IMG/VR virus record: IMGVR_UViG_3300034096_000988
Span: 1-28,385 of that record
Reading direction: 5' to 3' (one strand)
Length of the DNA: 28,385 bases
Source of the DNA: a virus
A program made the position numbers and the translations under genes. The notes below the pieces were generated by a model. That model was not told the origin of the DNA, made no database searches, and worked only from the letters and a program-made list of their open reading frames with translations. Position 1 is the stretch's first letter. Each line of letters starts with the position of its first letter. Below, one piece after another: positions 1 through 6,436 of this stretch.

Positions 1-829
1 ACTTGTAGCAAGACCCGCAACGATTCGGCAAAATAGTCGCGCCAAACTTCGCCCGGTTGTTTTTATGATGAACGCCCCGGTATCGAATCGGCGTCATGCG
101 GCTCTGAATTTTTGCCAAAAGACCCGGGTTGAATCCCAATATGGTTCGGTAGCTGTCAATCTCGTTTTTTAAAAGCTCGGTATGGACTTTGATTCCTGGC
201 ACCATGCCCTCGAAAGTTTCAGCTCCGGCCCGGTGCATTTCGATTGCGTCCGAATACCCATAGTCGAACGAAACTTCCGCCGCCTCTTCGGTGGTCATGA
301 TGCCCATTGCATAAGAGCCAGCCCCGATCCTAGTCCCGTAGTCGATCATAAGACCCAAAATCACTTGGTTCTTTGCTGGATTCTCGACCCAAGCTTGCGG
401 CCCCAATTTCACGGACAGCACGGACATTTTGACGCCAAGCTCCCCAGCCACACTTCGCGCCGCCTTAATTTCCTCCGGGTAGGCTGGATTAATCCCTGAT
501 ACGTTGAAAAGCTCGGTGGATATGCCTTGCTGAACCATCTTGATAGCAACGGCCGTCGAGTCTTTTCCGCCTGAGAAGGCGACAAGCCCCCGATCCTGAC
601 TGACTTCGCGCCTGACAATAACCGGCTCTTCAACCCTGGCGATTTCTGGCGCTTTTCCCTGGTACAGTTCTTTAATTATGGGCATTCCGTTGGCTGGAAG
701 CCTTGCCACAATTGGCCTTAGCGGGTTGTGCGCTGCAATCCTGAATAATTGCGCCGCAAACCCGCCAACCTCCCCGGTCGCATAGCTGCCTAGGTCAATT
801 GATTTCTTCGACTTCTGGCTCGTCTTCAT
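1..829 (-). CDS. PAPS-reductase-like PP-loop protein, partial (runs off left edge)
   Basis: The reading frame is open from the ATG at 829 to the window edge, giving at least 276 residues, so the C-terminus is missing. A PP-loop, SGGKDST, lies at about residues 86-92 and is the ATP-binding signature of the PAPS reductase/DndC/ATP-sulfurylase-like superfamily. The visible end holds a CGSC motif, which could bind metal or act in redox chemistry. The start overlaps the 3' end of the ParB/methyltransferase gene by 35 bp, and a GAGGA-like ribosome site lies about 14 nt upstream, so the two genes are probably translationally coupled. Phages often carry such genes near the terminase, with an unknown substrate. 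Sulfur assimilation, DNA thiolation and nucleotide modification are all possible. The family is clear; the role is inference. Confidence 0.8.
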   Translation of the reverse strand, partial: MKTSQKSKKSIDLGSYATGEVGGFAAQLFRIAAHNPLRPIVARLPANGMPIIKELYQGKAPEIARVEEPVIVRREVSQDRGLVAFSGGKDSTAVAIKMVQQGISTELFNVSGINPAYPEEIKAARSVAGELGVKMSVLSVKLGPQAWVENPAKNQVILGLMIDYGTRIGAGSYAMGIMTTEEAAEVSFDYGYSDAIEMHRAGAETFEGMVPGIKVHTELLKNEIDSYRTILGFNPGLLAKIQSRMTPIRYRGVHHKNNRAKFGATILPNRCGSCYK

Positions 830-2180
830 AGTCTGCAAAGCATTCCTCGTTGACCTCGACAGTTCCGCAAGCCTTTGAAGCTTCCGCCCCCGATCCTTTG
901 ACGAAAACAAGCACGTTTTGGTGGGTTTTGCCGATCTTGCGCCCTGCGCTGAAGGTTCGCCCCGCCCGGATTGGCAAGGTGCCAACTGCTGTAACCAGAA
1001 TAATCTCGTTGTAATATTCAAGCCCCGCATCAACAAAGGCCTGAATGGTGTCGCCGACAAAATTCAGATAAGCCCCGGTCTTTTTGTCCCTGACCTCGCC
1101 CACGACAAAACAAGCGAACCGGTTGGGCTTCAATCGCTTGCAAGCTTTCGCGATGATGTCGCTATAGGCGTCCCGAAACTCGCTATATTCAAGGGTTGAC
1201 AGGTCTTGCGGGTCATCGCTGTAAACCTCAAGGTCAGCATAGGGCGGGCAGCTGAAAACCAAGTCGGCGTCGATATCGTGGCAAGTTTTGTCAATGCCCC
1301 GGCTATCGCCGCAAATCCAAGCCGGGTGCGGCTCGTTGGCGGTGCATGATGCCTCGGCTTGCTCCCGGTTCGCCTCTACCTGCTCTGGCCTCAGCTCATG
1401 GCCGACATACTGGCGGTTTAGCTTGGCTGCCACGATCCCGCGCACCGATCCGCCCGCAAAGGGGTCAAGCACCATGCCGCCCTCAGGACTGAACCACCGA
1501 TAAATGATTTCGCATAGCACCGGGTCAAATATTGAAGTCCCGGTTAAGCTTCCGGCTTTCTCGTTTACGGTCTTGGAAAACTTCAGCAAGTTCTCTGTTC
1601 TGCCGTTGCCGCTATCGATCCCCATGGAAAGCCACCCGCGCTTTCGATCCTGCCACCATCCGTCCCGCGCATTAAGCACGGAAAACGGCGGAACCAAGAA
1701 TTTTTCTGACAGGCTTCCTTTGCTGTCGCTGGTACTGCCTTCGCTTCCCTCTTCGCCATCGTCGCCAAAAGCGCCGTCAAGCAATCCATCAAGCTCGTCT
1801 GCAGAAAACCCCAGCAAATCCAAATCAAACCCGTCCTCGCTCAGTTCCTCTATTTCGATTTGCAGCATGTCAAAGTCCCACCCGGCATTTAATGCCAACT
1901 TATTGTCAGCGATGATATAAGCCCGCTTTTGCGACTCGGTAAAATGCGCCAAATCAATCGTGGGAACCTCTTTGATACCAAGCTTTTTAGCTGCCAAGAG
2001 CCGCCCATGGCCCGCAATGACTCCGCTACTGCCATCTGTAAGAATGGGATTTGTGAACCCAAACTCCTTGATGCTGGCCGCGATTTGCGCCACCTGATCC
2101 TCGCTATGGGTGCGGCTGTTCCTGGCGTATGGAATCAAGTCGTCGGTGCTGCGCTGGATAATCTCAAGCTCTTTTTTCAT
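795..2180 (-). CDS. ParB-like N-terminal domain fused to DNA N4/N6 methyltransferase
   Basis: This 461-residue protein has a ParB/sulfiredoxin-like domain at residues 10-80, including the GHGRLLAAKKLG motif at 57-68. An acidic Ser/Gly-rich linker at about 130-158 follows, then a methyltransferase domain. In the second domain DPFAGGS at 239-245 matches the AdoMet-binding FxGxG motif, and SCPPYADLEVYS at 310-321 matches catalytic motif IV (xPPY). Motif I preceding motif IV fits the alpha or gamma order. The likely reaction is methylation of adenine N6 or cytosine N4 in phage DNA, for restriction avoidance or packaging. It overlaps the zinc-finger gene upstream by 4 bp (ATGA) and the PAPS-reductase-like gene downstream by 35 bp, in one late-type operon. 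The target site cannot be read from the sequence. Confidence 0.85.
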   Translation of the reverse strand: MKKELEIIQRSTDDLIPYARNSRTHSEDQVAQIAASIKEFGFTNPILTDGSSGVIAGHGRLLAAKKLGIKEVPTIDLAHFTESQKRAYIIADNKLALNAGWDFDMLQIEIEELSEDGFDLDLLGFSADELDGLLDGAFGDDGEEGSEGSTSDSKGSLSEKFLVPPFSVLNARDGWWQDRKRGWLSMGIDSGNGRTENLLKFSKTVNEKAGSLTGTSIFDPVLCEIIYRWFSPEGGMVLDPFAGGSVRGIVAAKLNRQYVGHELRPEQVEANREQAEASCTANEPHPAWICGDSRGIDKTCHDIDADLVFSCPPYADLEVYSDDPQDLSTLEYSEFRDAYSDIIAKACKRLKPNRFACFVVGEVRDKKTGAYLNFVGDTIQAFVDAGLEYYNEIILVTAVGTLPIRAGRTFSAGRKIGKTHQNVLVFVKGSGAEASKACGTVEVNEECFADYEDEPEVEEIN

Positions 2181-2383
2181 AGTGGGGAAAAACTCCTGTT
2201 TTTTCTTTCGGCTTCGTTACGGCATTGAACACAAAGCCCTTTGACCAACCGCTCTGAATTCATGCCGCACTCGTCGCATTCGCCCGGTCTGCCGGGTTCA
2301 ATTTCAGCGCTTGCTCTGTTTTTAATTTGTAACTCGCGCTCAAATTCCGCATAGTCGCTGGCTCTGTCTAAGTTGTCGATCAT
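2177..2383 (-). CDS. DksA/TraR-type C4 zinc-finger protein
   Basis: A 68-residue protein with two CxxC pairs (CDEC and CVQC) separated by 14 residues, preceded by a charged helix beginning MIDNLDRASDYAEFERE. This is the layout of the short TraR/YbiI-like zinc-finger proteins found in many phages. Family members can bind RNA polymerase through the secondary channel and alter transcription; whether this one does is inference. It overlaps its neighbours on both sides by 4 bp (ATGA junctions), so it belongs to the holin-methyltransferase operon. Confidence 0.75.
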   Translation of the reverse strand: MIDNLDRASDYAEFERELQIKNRASAEIEPGRPGECDECGMNSERLVKGLCVQCRNEAERKNRSFSPL

Positions 2384-2628
2384 CTGAAAAGCGTGGAAAT
2401 GTCGATTTTTAAATGCTCAGACACCGCGTGTCCGATGGCTCCGATTAAGGCAATAACGCCCCAACCAAGCACCTGTTTTTGGATGGCCTCCCACCGCTCC
2501 GCTTTGACTTTTTCCCTGGCAATCATGGCCCGGATAAACTCATGGTGTTCTGCGTGGGTGGCTGCTGTTACGCTTTCGTGCTGCTCAAGCACGTCGGCCA
2601 GTATTTCCCTCAGTGTTTTTTCGTCCAT
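2380..2628 (-). CDS. Small membrane protein with one C-terminal TM segment
   Basis: An 82-residue protein. The first 50 residues are charged and probably helical, with several His and Glu. One hydrophobic stretch, GWGVIALIGAIGHAV, at about residues 55-70 is a likely membrane segment. Its start codon overlaps the stop of the holin gene by one base and it runs into the zinc-finger gene by 4 bp. The position directly after a holin suggests a lysis accessory role (second holin, antiholin or spanin-like), but no specific family was recognised. Confidence 0.6.
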   Translation of the reverse strand: MDEKTLREILADVLEQHESVTAATHAEHHEFIRAMIAREKVKAERWEAIQKQVLGWGVIALIGAIGHAVSEHLKIDISTLFR

Positions 2629-3029
2629 TACTTACGCTCGACGCCTTTTACTTTCTCAACCATTCGCATAGTGCCGAACCCAAGCAATCCAAATAAAAGA
2701 GTGCCAAGCGCTTCGGTTTCAATGCCTGGAAAGATTGGCGGAAACCCCGCCGCGATTGCGCAACCGTTAGCGATTGGTCTAAATAAGAATTGGTAGCCAT
2801 AGCCCAGTGCGCCGCACCATCCGACTGCTGGCCTCCAACCTGATACGAAAAGCGACCCACTGGCCGCTTCAGTTTTATTGATTTCAAGCTGCCCCATAAT
2901 CGAACTAAATTCCTGGGTCAGCTCTTGTTTTATTGCCTCTGCTTTGCTTTCCGCTTCGATATTAGCGTCGGCCCAAATTTTGTTGCCCGCTGTATCAATT
3001 AGCGTTGCTACTTCCCCGATCCCGAACAT
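2628..3029 (-). CDS. Phage holin, three-TM type
   Basis: A 133-residue protein with an amphipathic N-terminal helix, the conserved segment SGWRPAVGWCGALGYGYQF, and hydrophobic stretches near residues 65-80, 83-97 and 105-120. This pattern is typical of the putative three-transmembrane holin family of lambdoid phages of Gram-negative bacteria. A holin forms lesions in the inner membrane that let the endolysin reach peptidoglycan. The lysozyme gene lies about 430 bp upstream in the same direction. The ribosome site (GGGGA, 6 nt from ATG) lies in the 3' arm of a strong hairpin ending just before the start codon, so expression may depend on that structure opening. Confidence 0.85.
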   Translation of the reverse strand: MFGIGEVATLIDTAGNKIWADANIEAESKAEAIKQELTQEFSSIMGQLEINKTEAASGSLFVSGWRPAVGWCGALGYGYQFLFRPIANGCAIAAGFPPIFPGIETEALGTLLFGLLGFGTMRMVEKVKGVERK

Positions 3030-3059
3030 AAAAAATCCCCGCTGTAAGTTTGCGGGGAT
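3030..3059 (-). terminator. Terminator-like hairpin abutting the holin start codon
   Basis: Read on the minus strand, an 8-bp GC-rich stem (ATCCCCGC at 3059-3052 pairing with GCGGGGAT at 3042-3035) with a 9-nt loop is followed by six T residues at 3035-3030, and the holin ATG follows immediately at 3029. It has the form of a rho-independent terminator. The 3' arm also contains the only good Shine-Dalgarno for the holin, so it could act as an attenuator, a translational lock, or both. Confidence 0.6.
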
Positions 3060-3079
3060 AATATGTGGCGGTTGTCGAT

Positions 3080-3108
3080 CTTATAAGGGGAAGCGCTTCA
3101 CTATCTAA
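3080..3108 (-). promoter_or_regulatory. Candidate late/lysis promoter
   Basis: On the minus strand a TATAAG box (3085-3080) lies 17 bp downstream of a weak -35, TTAGAT (3108-3103). The spacer contains a perfect 10-bp palindrome, GAAGCGCTTC, at 3090-3099. The weak -35 and centred dyad would suit an activator-dependent promoter, and the gene just upstream encodes a Mor-like activator. The predicted start near 3073 gives a roughly 45-nt leader ending in the terminator-like hairpin. This is by-eye inference. Confidence 0.3.
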
Positions 3109-3451
3109 GGCTTGGACGCTTTTTCATCACCCCACTGCAGATTGTTTTAATCTGCCTATCTGATAGCCTGAACTTAATGGCTAAATCGATAATATGCGCC
3201 CCTTCAGCCCTCAGTTTTCTGATTTCAGCGTTTCTGACTTCGCGCTTTCCGCTTTCATCTTTAGGAATATAAACCCAGTCCCCGTAATGGCTGCACATGG
3301 CCTGCCATGCCACCGGGGAAAGCGAAACGTGCGGGGATTCCTTGCCATCTGACGGAAAGTAGTACGTCACCCCGCCGATCTGATCGACAAGCCTCCCGGC
3401 CTCAACAATACCGATAACCTCGATAATTTCATTTATTGACGGGTGCCTCAT
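3101..3451 (-). CDS. Mor-like transcriptional activator (HTH)
   Basis: A 116-residue protein. The N-terminal half contains a Gly-Gly turn (LVDQIGGVTYYFP) and a second similar strand (GDWVYIP). The C-terminal part, from RNAEIRKLRAEGAHIIDLA onward, looks like the helix-turn-helix of the Mor/C family of phage Mu. Mor-type proteins bind as dimers next to weak promoters and activate middle or late genes. The gene lies just before the holin operon, roughly where lambda has its late regulator Q, so it could switch on lysis and structural genes. It starts 3 bp after the lysozyme stop. Family assignment is by motif only. Confidence 0.55.
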   Translation of the reverse strand: MRHPSINEIIEVIGIVEAGRLVDQIGGVTYYFPSDGKESPHVSLSPVAWQAMCSHYGDWVYIPKDESGKREVRNAEIRKLRAEGAHIIDLAIKFRLSDRQIKTICSGVMKKRPSLR

Positions 3452-3454
3452 AAA

Positions 3455-3961
3455 TCACCATTTTTTATAAATGCCGCTTTTCCAGATTTCCCATTCACAG
3501 CACCGGCGATTAATTAACCCTTGGCATTCCTTGCCCTGCGATTTATTCCAAGCCTTCCACGCGCTTTCAAGGCTTGCATACCTGCAGACCTCAGCCGGGT
3601 CGTTTATCAGCTTGACTACGCTCGATCCGACAAAGCTTTTGACCCCGATGTTGTAAGCCAGAATAACCAAGGCGTCGAACTGGTTTTGCGTCAATGGTTT
3701 GATAATGGACAGTCTGACGTAATGCTCAAACTCCCATAAGTCAGTCGAAAAAAGCTCGACGGCTTCCGGCTCCGAAATCCCAAACCGATAAACATCCCAC
3801 TCCTTTCTGGCGATTAAATGCCCATAGCCAATAGTCGCCCCGCGGCACCACTCTGAAATAGGCTTACCAGTTTGGTCGTCATAGGGAATTAGGCTTAACT
3901 GCTCAATTTCTGCCAACAAGCCAAATCCCCTTAAACCCAGTTTCAAGTCGTCGTTAATCAT
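3455..3961 (-). CDS. Endolysin: GH24 phage lysozyme
   Basis: A 168-residue protein. Aligned by eye with T4 lysozyme, the catalytic triad is E20, D29 and T43 (EQLSLIPYDD followed by ATIGYGH). It hydrolyses the N-acetylmuramic acid to N-acetylglucosamine bond in peptidoglycan. No signal peptide or SAR membrane anchor is visible, so release should depend on the holin. The ATG at 3961 is chosen because an AAGGGG ribosome site lies just upstream; a longer frame to 4006 would overlap the preceding small membrane protein gene and lacks that signal. The N-terminus is slightly extended relative to short T4-like enzymes. Confidence 0.9.
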   Translation of the reverse strand: MINDDLKLGLRGFGLLAEIEQLSLIPYDDQTGKPISEWCRGATIGYGHLIARKEWDVYRFGISEPEAVELFSTDLWEFEHYVRLSIIKPLTQNQFDALVILAYNIGVKSFVGSSVVKLINDPAEVCRYASLESAWKAWNKSQGKECQGLINRRCCEWEIWKSGIYKKW

Positions 3962-3965
3962 GTTT

Positions 3966-4127
3966 TCACCCCTTAATTGACAGCAAGTAATTGATTTTGT
4001 CTTCAATAAAGTTGTTTATTGACGAGACTAAAAGCGCTGCTGGCGCTGCCACTGCCTTGAGCACCAAAAGCCCGATCAAAACCATCAGAATCAATAAAAT
4101 CCTTAAAAACCTATAAATCGCTGTCAT
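3966..4127 (-). CDS. Small single-TM protein
   Basis: A 53-residue protein with basic residues at the N-terminus and a long hydrophobic stretch (about residues 8-36) rich in Leu, Ile and Ala. The ATG at 4127 follows a GGGAGG ribosome site; a longer frame to 4187 has no such signal. The gene ends 4 bp before the lysozyme start, so a lysis role such as pinholin, antiholin or an Rz-like partner is plausible, but no family was recognised. Confidence 0.6.
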   Translation of the reverse strand: MTAIYRFLRILLILMVLIGLLVLKAVAAPAALLVSSINNFIEDKINYLLSIKG

Positions 4128-4308
4128 TTTCTTGCGCCTCCCAAAACGCTTGATTTCTTGCCTCGTTAAGTTCGATCCCGCTGTCAACCTTTATGCCCAC
4201 CCGCTCTGTAAAGGAATAAGGGTCTGACTTGAATACTGCGACATTCAAAATGCCCTCGTTTTCTGCCTTGGTCATGTACCATTGCCAGTCGTCGGTGTTT
4301 ATAGCCAT
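4111..4308 (-). CDS. Hypothetical small acidic protein
   Basis: A 65-residue soluble, acidic protein with no recognised domain. A GGCGGGG ribosome site precedes its ATG. It overlaps the following small membrane protein gene by 17 bp and starts 8 bp after the SSB stop, so it is co-transcribed with the replication and lysis genes. Confidence 0.6.
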   Translation of the reverse strand: MAINTDDWQWYMTKAENEGILNVAVFKSDPYSFTERVGIKVDSGIELNEARNQAFWEAQENDSDL

Positions 4309-4316
4309 AGCCCCGC

Positions 4317-4790
4317 CTAAATTAAGTGGCTTCTTATTTGCCAGTTAAGGGAATCGAATGGAATGTCATCGTCCCAATCGTCATAACCGCCGCCAGACTG
4401 ACTCGCCGCTGGCTGCTGGGTTGCGCCCTGGTATGCGCCCGGGTCTGATCTTGGCCCGCTGCTTTCGCCCTTGCTGTCCATCAGTCTCAAATCTTCAACG
4501 ATGATGCTGGTTGAATATTTCTCTACGCCATCGCTGCCCGTAAACTTGTTGGTTTTAATTCGGCCTTCAACGTAGCACTGCGACCCTTTCTTGAGGTATT
4601 CGCCCGCGACCTTTGCCAGCCCGCCAAAAAATGTAACCCTGTGCCACTCGGTTTCCTCCTGTCGCTGGCCGTCCTTTTTCCATCGCCGCGTGGTGGCTAG
4701 TCTGATGTTTGCGATTTGATCCCCGCTAGGCATGTGCCTAACATCAGGGTCAGCGCCTAATCTGCCGATTAACATAACTTTATTTAGCAT
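4317..4790 (-). CDS. ssb: Single-stranded DNA-binding protein with a buried acidic tip
   Basis: A 157-residue protein. The OB-fold is clear: LNKVMLIGRLGADPDVR at the start, then TEWHRVTFFGGLA and GSQCYVEGRIKTNKF, followed by a Gln/Gly/Ser-rich linker. It coats ssDNA during phage replication and recombination. The ATG at 4790 is preferred because the OB-fold begins there and AAGGA lies upstream; an extension to 4838 would overlap the neighbouring gene. The usual terminal protein-interaction tip DDDIPF is present but is not terminal: 12 more residues, DSLNWQIRSHLI, follow it before the stop. That may alter recruitment of host partners. Confidence 0.95.
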   Translation of the reverse strand: MLNKVMLIGRLGADPDVRHMPSGDQIANIRLATTRRWKKDGQRQEETEWHRVTFFGGLAKVAGEYLKKGSQCYVEGRIKTNKFTGSDGVEKYSTSIIVEDLRLMDSKGESSGPRSDPGAYQGATQQPAASQSGGGYDDWDDDIPFDSLNWQIRSHLI

Positions 4791-4800
4791 TAGAAAGTCC

Positions 4801-5043
4801 TTAGTGAAGTTTCGAATTAGTTTCTGTTTCCAATTCAAGCACTACATATTTCAGCCATTTAAGAACAGGCGCTCTTCCCGACGAGCTTTCTAATGTTGAA
4901 AGCGAGTGTGTAATTGTTTTAATCAAATAAATCTCATATTCTGATTTATCATCAAATAAACTTTTATTTGAATCAATAATCATATTGGTTAATTTATCTG
5001 CATTTTCTTTATTAACTATTACTGCATTCTCTGGATTTTCCAT
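4801..5043 (-). CDS. Hypothetical AT-rich small protein
   Basis: An 80-residue protein rich in Asn, Lys, Ser and Leu, with no recognised domain. Its DNA is visibly more AT-rich than its neighbours, which suggests separate acquisition. It ends 10 bp before the ssb start, and its 3' end contains the ssb ribosome site. A start-proximal ribosome site is weak. It could be a moron-like insertion in the replication operon; no function is proposed. Confidence 0.55.
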   Translation of the reverse strand: MENPENAVIVNKENADKLTNMIIDSNKSLFDDKSEYEIYLIKTITHSLSTLESSSGRAPVLKWLKYVVLELETETNSKLH

Positions 5044-5072
5044 ATTATTACCTTTTAGTTTTAAATATTATT

Positions 5073-5489
5073 TCAATTGATTTTAGATACTATTACTTTG
5101 ACCCCTGGCCTTTCCGCGTAAACCTTGCTTATTACTGAATAAACGACCTGAGAATCATCGTTAAAAACTATTTTGTTCATCGCGTCGGAAATGGCTTTCG
5201 CCACATTGTCGAAATCGGGCTTGACTGTCGGGAACAGCTCCCCTTTTGCCGCTTGCACCTTTTTCCTTTTCGACCATGATTGAGGGATAGGGAAGAGGGC
5301 GGTGAGCTGAAGCATCACCGGCCCCTCGATTGGCAGCTGCTCACCCATGGCCAGCTTTGCCAAGTCAGCGACGACCTTTTCATAGCGCTTGGTTTTTGAC
5401 GGGGTGTAAACCGCTCCTGTTTTCGCTGAATGCCTTGGTCGCCCTTTGCCTTGCGGGTCGCCTGGAACCCTGAATTCAACAATCATCAT
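5073..5489 (-). CDS. rusA: RusA-family Holliday junction resolvase
   Basis: A 138-residue protein close to the usual 120-140 residues of RusA. The family signature KPDFDNVAKAISDAMN lies at 90-105, supplying Asp92 and Asp94, followed by FNDDSQV at 109-115, which adds the third acidic metal-binding site. RusA dimers cut four-way DNA junctions, which fits resolution of recombination intermediates before packaging and complements the exonuclease/RecT system on the other arm. Two adjacent ATG codons are possible starts; AAGGGG lies just before them. The start overlaps the upstream gene by 14 bp. Confidence 0.92.
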   Translation of the reverse strand: MMIVEFRVPGDPQGKGRPRHSAKTGAVYTPSKTKRYEKVVADLAKLAMGEQLPIEGPVMLQLTALFPIPQSWSKRKKVQAAKGELFPTVKPDFDNVAKAISDAMNKIVFNDDSQVVYSVISKVYAERPGVKVIVSKIN

Positions 5490-5739
5490 TCGCCCCTTTT
5501 TGTTTAAATCTCATGCACTTTTCTCGGTTTGATTTCGGCCAAAAAATGGCCTTAGGTGTGCCATAAGCCCCGCCAAGTGAGGCGTAATAACTTTCTAGGT
5601 CTTTTGGGCTTGGCTTCCTCCCATCCGACCCGGTGGCCTGTAATTTCTTTTTCAGCCTTCCGCACATGCCCGCGCCCTGAATCGGGTCGGTTTTGGATGG
5701 CTCGAACATTTCGCACTGACTGCAGGTTCTAACGCACAT
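5476..5739 (-). CDS. Hypothetical Cys-containing small protein
   Basis: An 87-residue protein with Cys residues at the N-terminus (CVRTCSQC), an internal CGR and a C-terminal KCMRF. The spacing suggests metal binding, possibly zinc. It overlaps rusA by 14 bp and starts 2 bp after the stop of the small basic protein gene. No family was recognised, although short Cys-rich proteins are common between replication genes and rusA in lambdoid phages. Confidence 0.6.
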   Translation of the reverse strand: MCVRTCSQCEMFEPSKTDPIQGAGMCGRLKKKLQATGSDGRKPSPKDLESYYASLGGAYGTPKAIFWPKSNREKCMRFKQKGANDDC

Positions 5740-5741
5740 AA

Positions 5742-5879
5742 TCAGCTTAACGTCCAGTCGACTTGCTTGAACTTGCTAGATTTCCATACCGAAACGTAAA
5801 TTTTTGGCGGCTCAAGCCTTTGCTTGTTGAACTTGCCGTACCTCTTTCCGCTTTTGATGCCTGGTTTGTAAACGGCCAT
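5742..5879 (-). CDS. Small basic protein (45 aa)
   Basis: A short, Lys-rich, Trp-containing protein beginning MAVYKPGIKSGKRYGKFNKQ. A run of G residues (GGGGGGA) 4 nt before the ATG is a strong ribosome site. Its stop lies 2 bp before the start of the Cys-containing gene, which supports a real operon member. The high positive charge could suit nucleic acid binding, but no family was recognised. Confidence 0.5.
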   Translation of the reverse strand: MAVYKPGIKSGKRYGKFNKQRLEPPKIYVSVWKSSKFKQVDWTLS

Positions 5880-5977
5880 AAATCCCCCCGCTTAGAAAAT
5901 GTAAAAATAATCGGCCAACAAGGCCCGTTTGGCCCCTGGCCTATGCCATTGCATAGCCTTGGTTGCGTAAACCGCGT

Positions 5978-6436
5978 CTATGGGTCGATTTCTTGCGAAT
6001 TTCGATTGTTTTGCAGTAAAGCCTTTTTGATTTCCGCCAGATTGGCTGAAACTGTCGCTTTGCTGGCCTTTGGTTTTGGTAGTCTTTGCTGGTCTGTTTT
6101 GTAAGCCGCCCCGCGATGCTCCCAACTCCCTCTGCTTGCCGCTAGAAACTCCGCGATTGATGGTGGCCAATCCCGATCCTGCCTGACCGCTCTTATGCCG
6201 TGCCTGATCTGCTCCTTGGTGAGATTTGAAAGAGCGTCTGACCATTCCATCATTGCCAGCTCTAGGTTCGTCTCGTCGCCTATTTGCCTGTCCCATCTAA
6301 CCCCCCAAATTGCTCGGAATCGTACAAATAACGCTGCTGTCAGCTTCCGGGTTAGTCCATTCTTCGGCCATGATCTCGTTAATTCTGGCTCCGACGCCTT
6401 TAGCGCCTGACCTGCTATTGCTGCCACTTGCCGCAC
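5978..6436 (-). CDS. Replication protein P-like helicase loader
   Basis: A 152-residue protein. The block FRAIWGVRWDRQIGDE, then LTKEQIRHGIRAV and DWPPSIAEFLA, matches short phage replication proteins of the lambda P type, which bring the host DnaB helicase to the origin. The start is GTG at 6436: a full AGGAGGT lies 5 nt upstream, inside the coding region of the preceding initiator gene. The two genes therefore share about 140 bp in different frames, and the recognised part of this protein begins near residue 30, so the overlap mainly encodes a variable N-terminus. About 98 bp without a supported gene follow the stop. Confidence 0.8.
   Translation of the reverse strand: MRQVAAIAGQALKASEPELTRSWPKNGLTRKLTAALFVRFRAIWGVRWDRQIGDETNLELAMMEWSDALSNLTKEQIRHGIRAVRQDRDWPPSIAEFLAASRGSWEHRGAAYKTDQQRLPKPKASKATVSANLAEIKKALLQNNRNSQEIDP

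Noticed and set aside
1504-1920. Plus-strand 138-residue Ser/Pro-rich frame opposite the methyltransferase
   Set aside because: Its composition simply mirrors the acidic linker codons of the minus-strand gene.
5892-6296. 134-residue minus-strand frame beginning MGQANRRRDEPRAG
   Set aside because: It shadows the P-like replication gene in another frame, has Arg/Gln/Lys-biased composition and no recognised domain.
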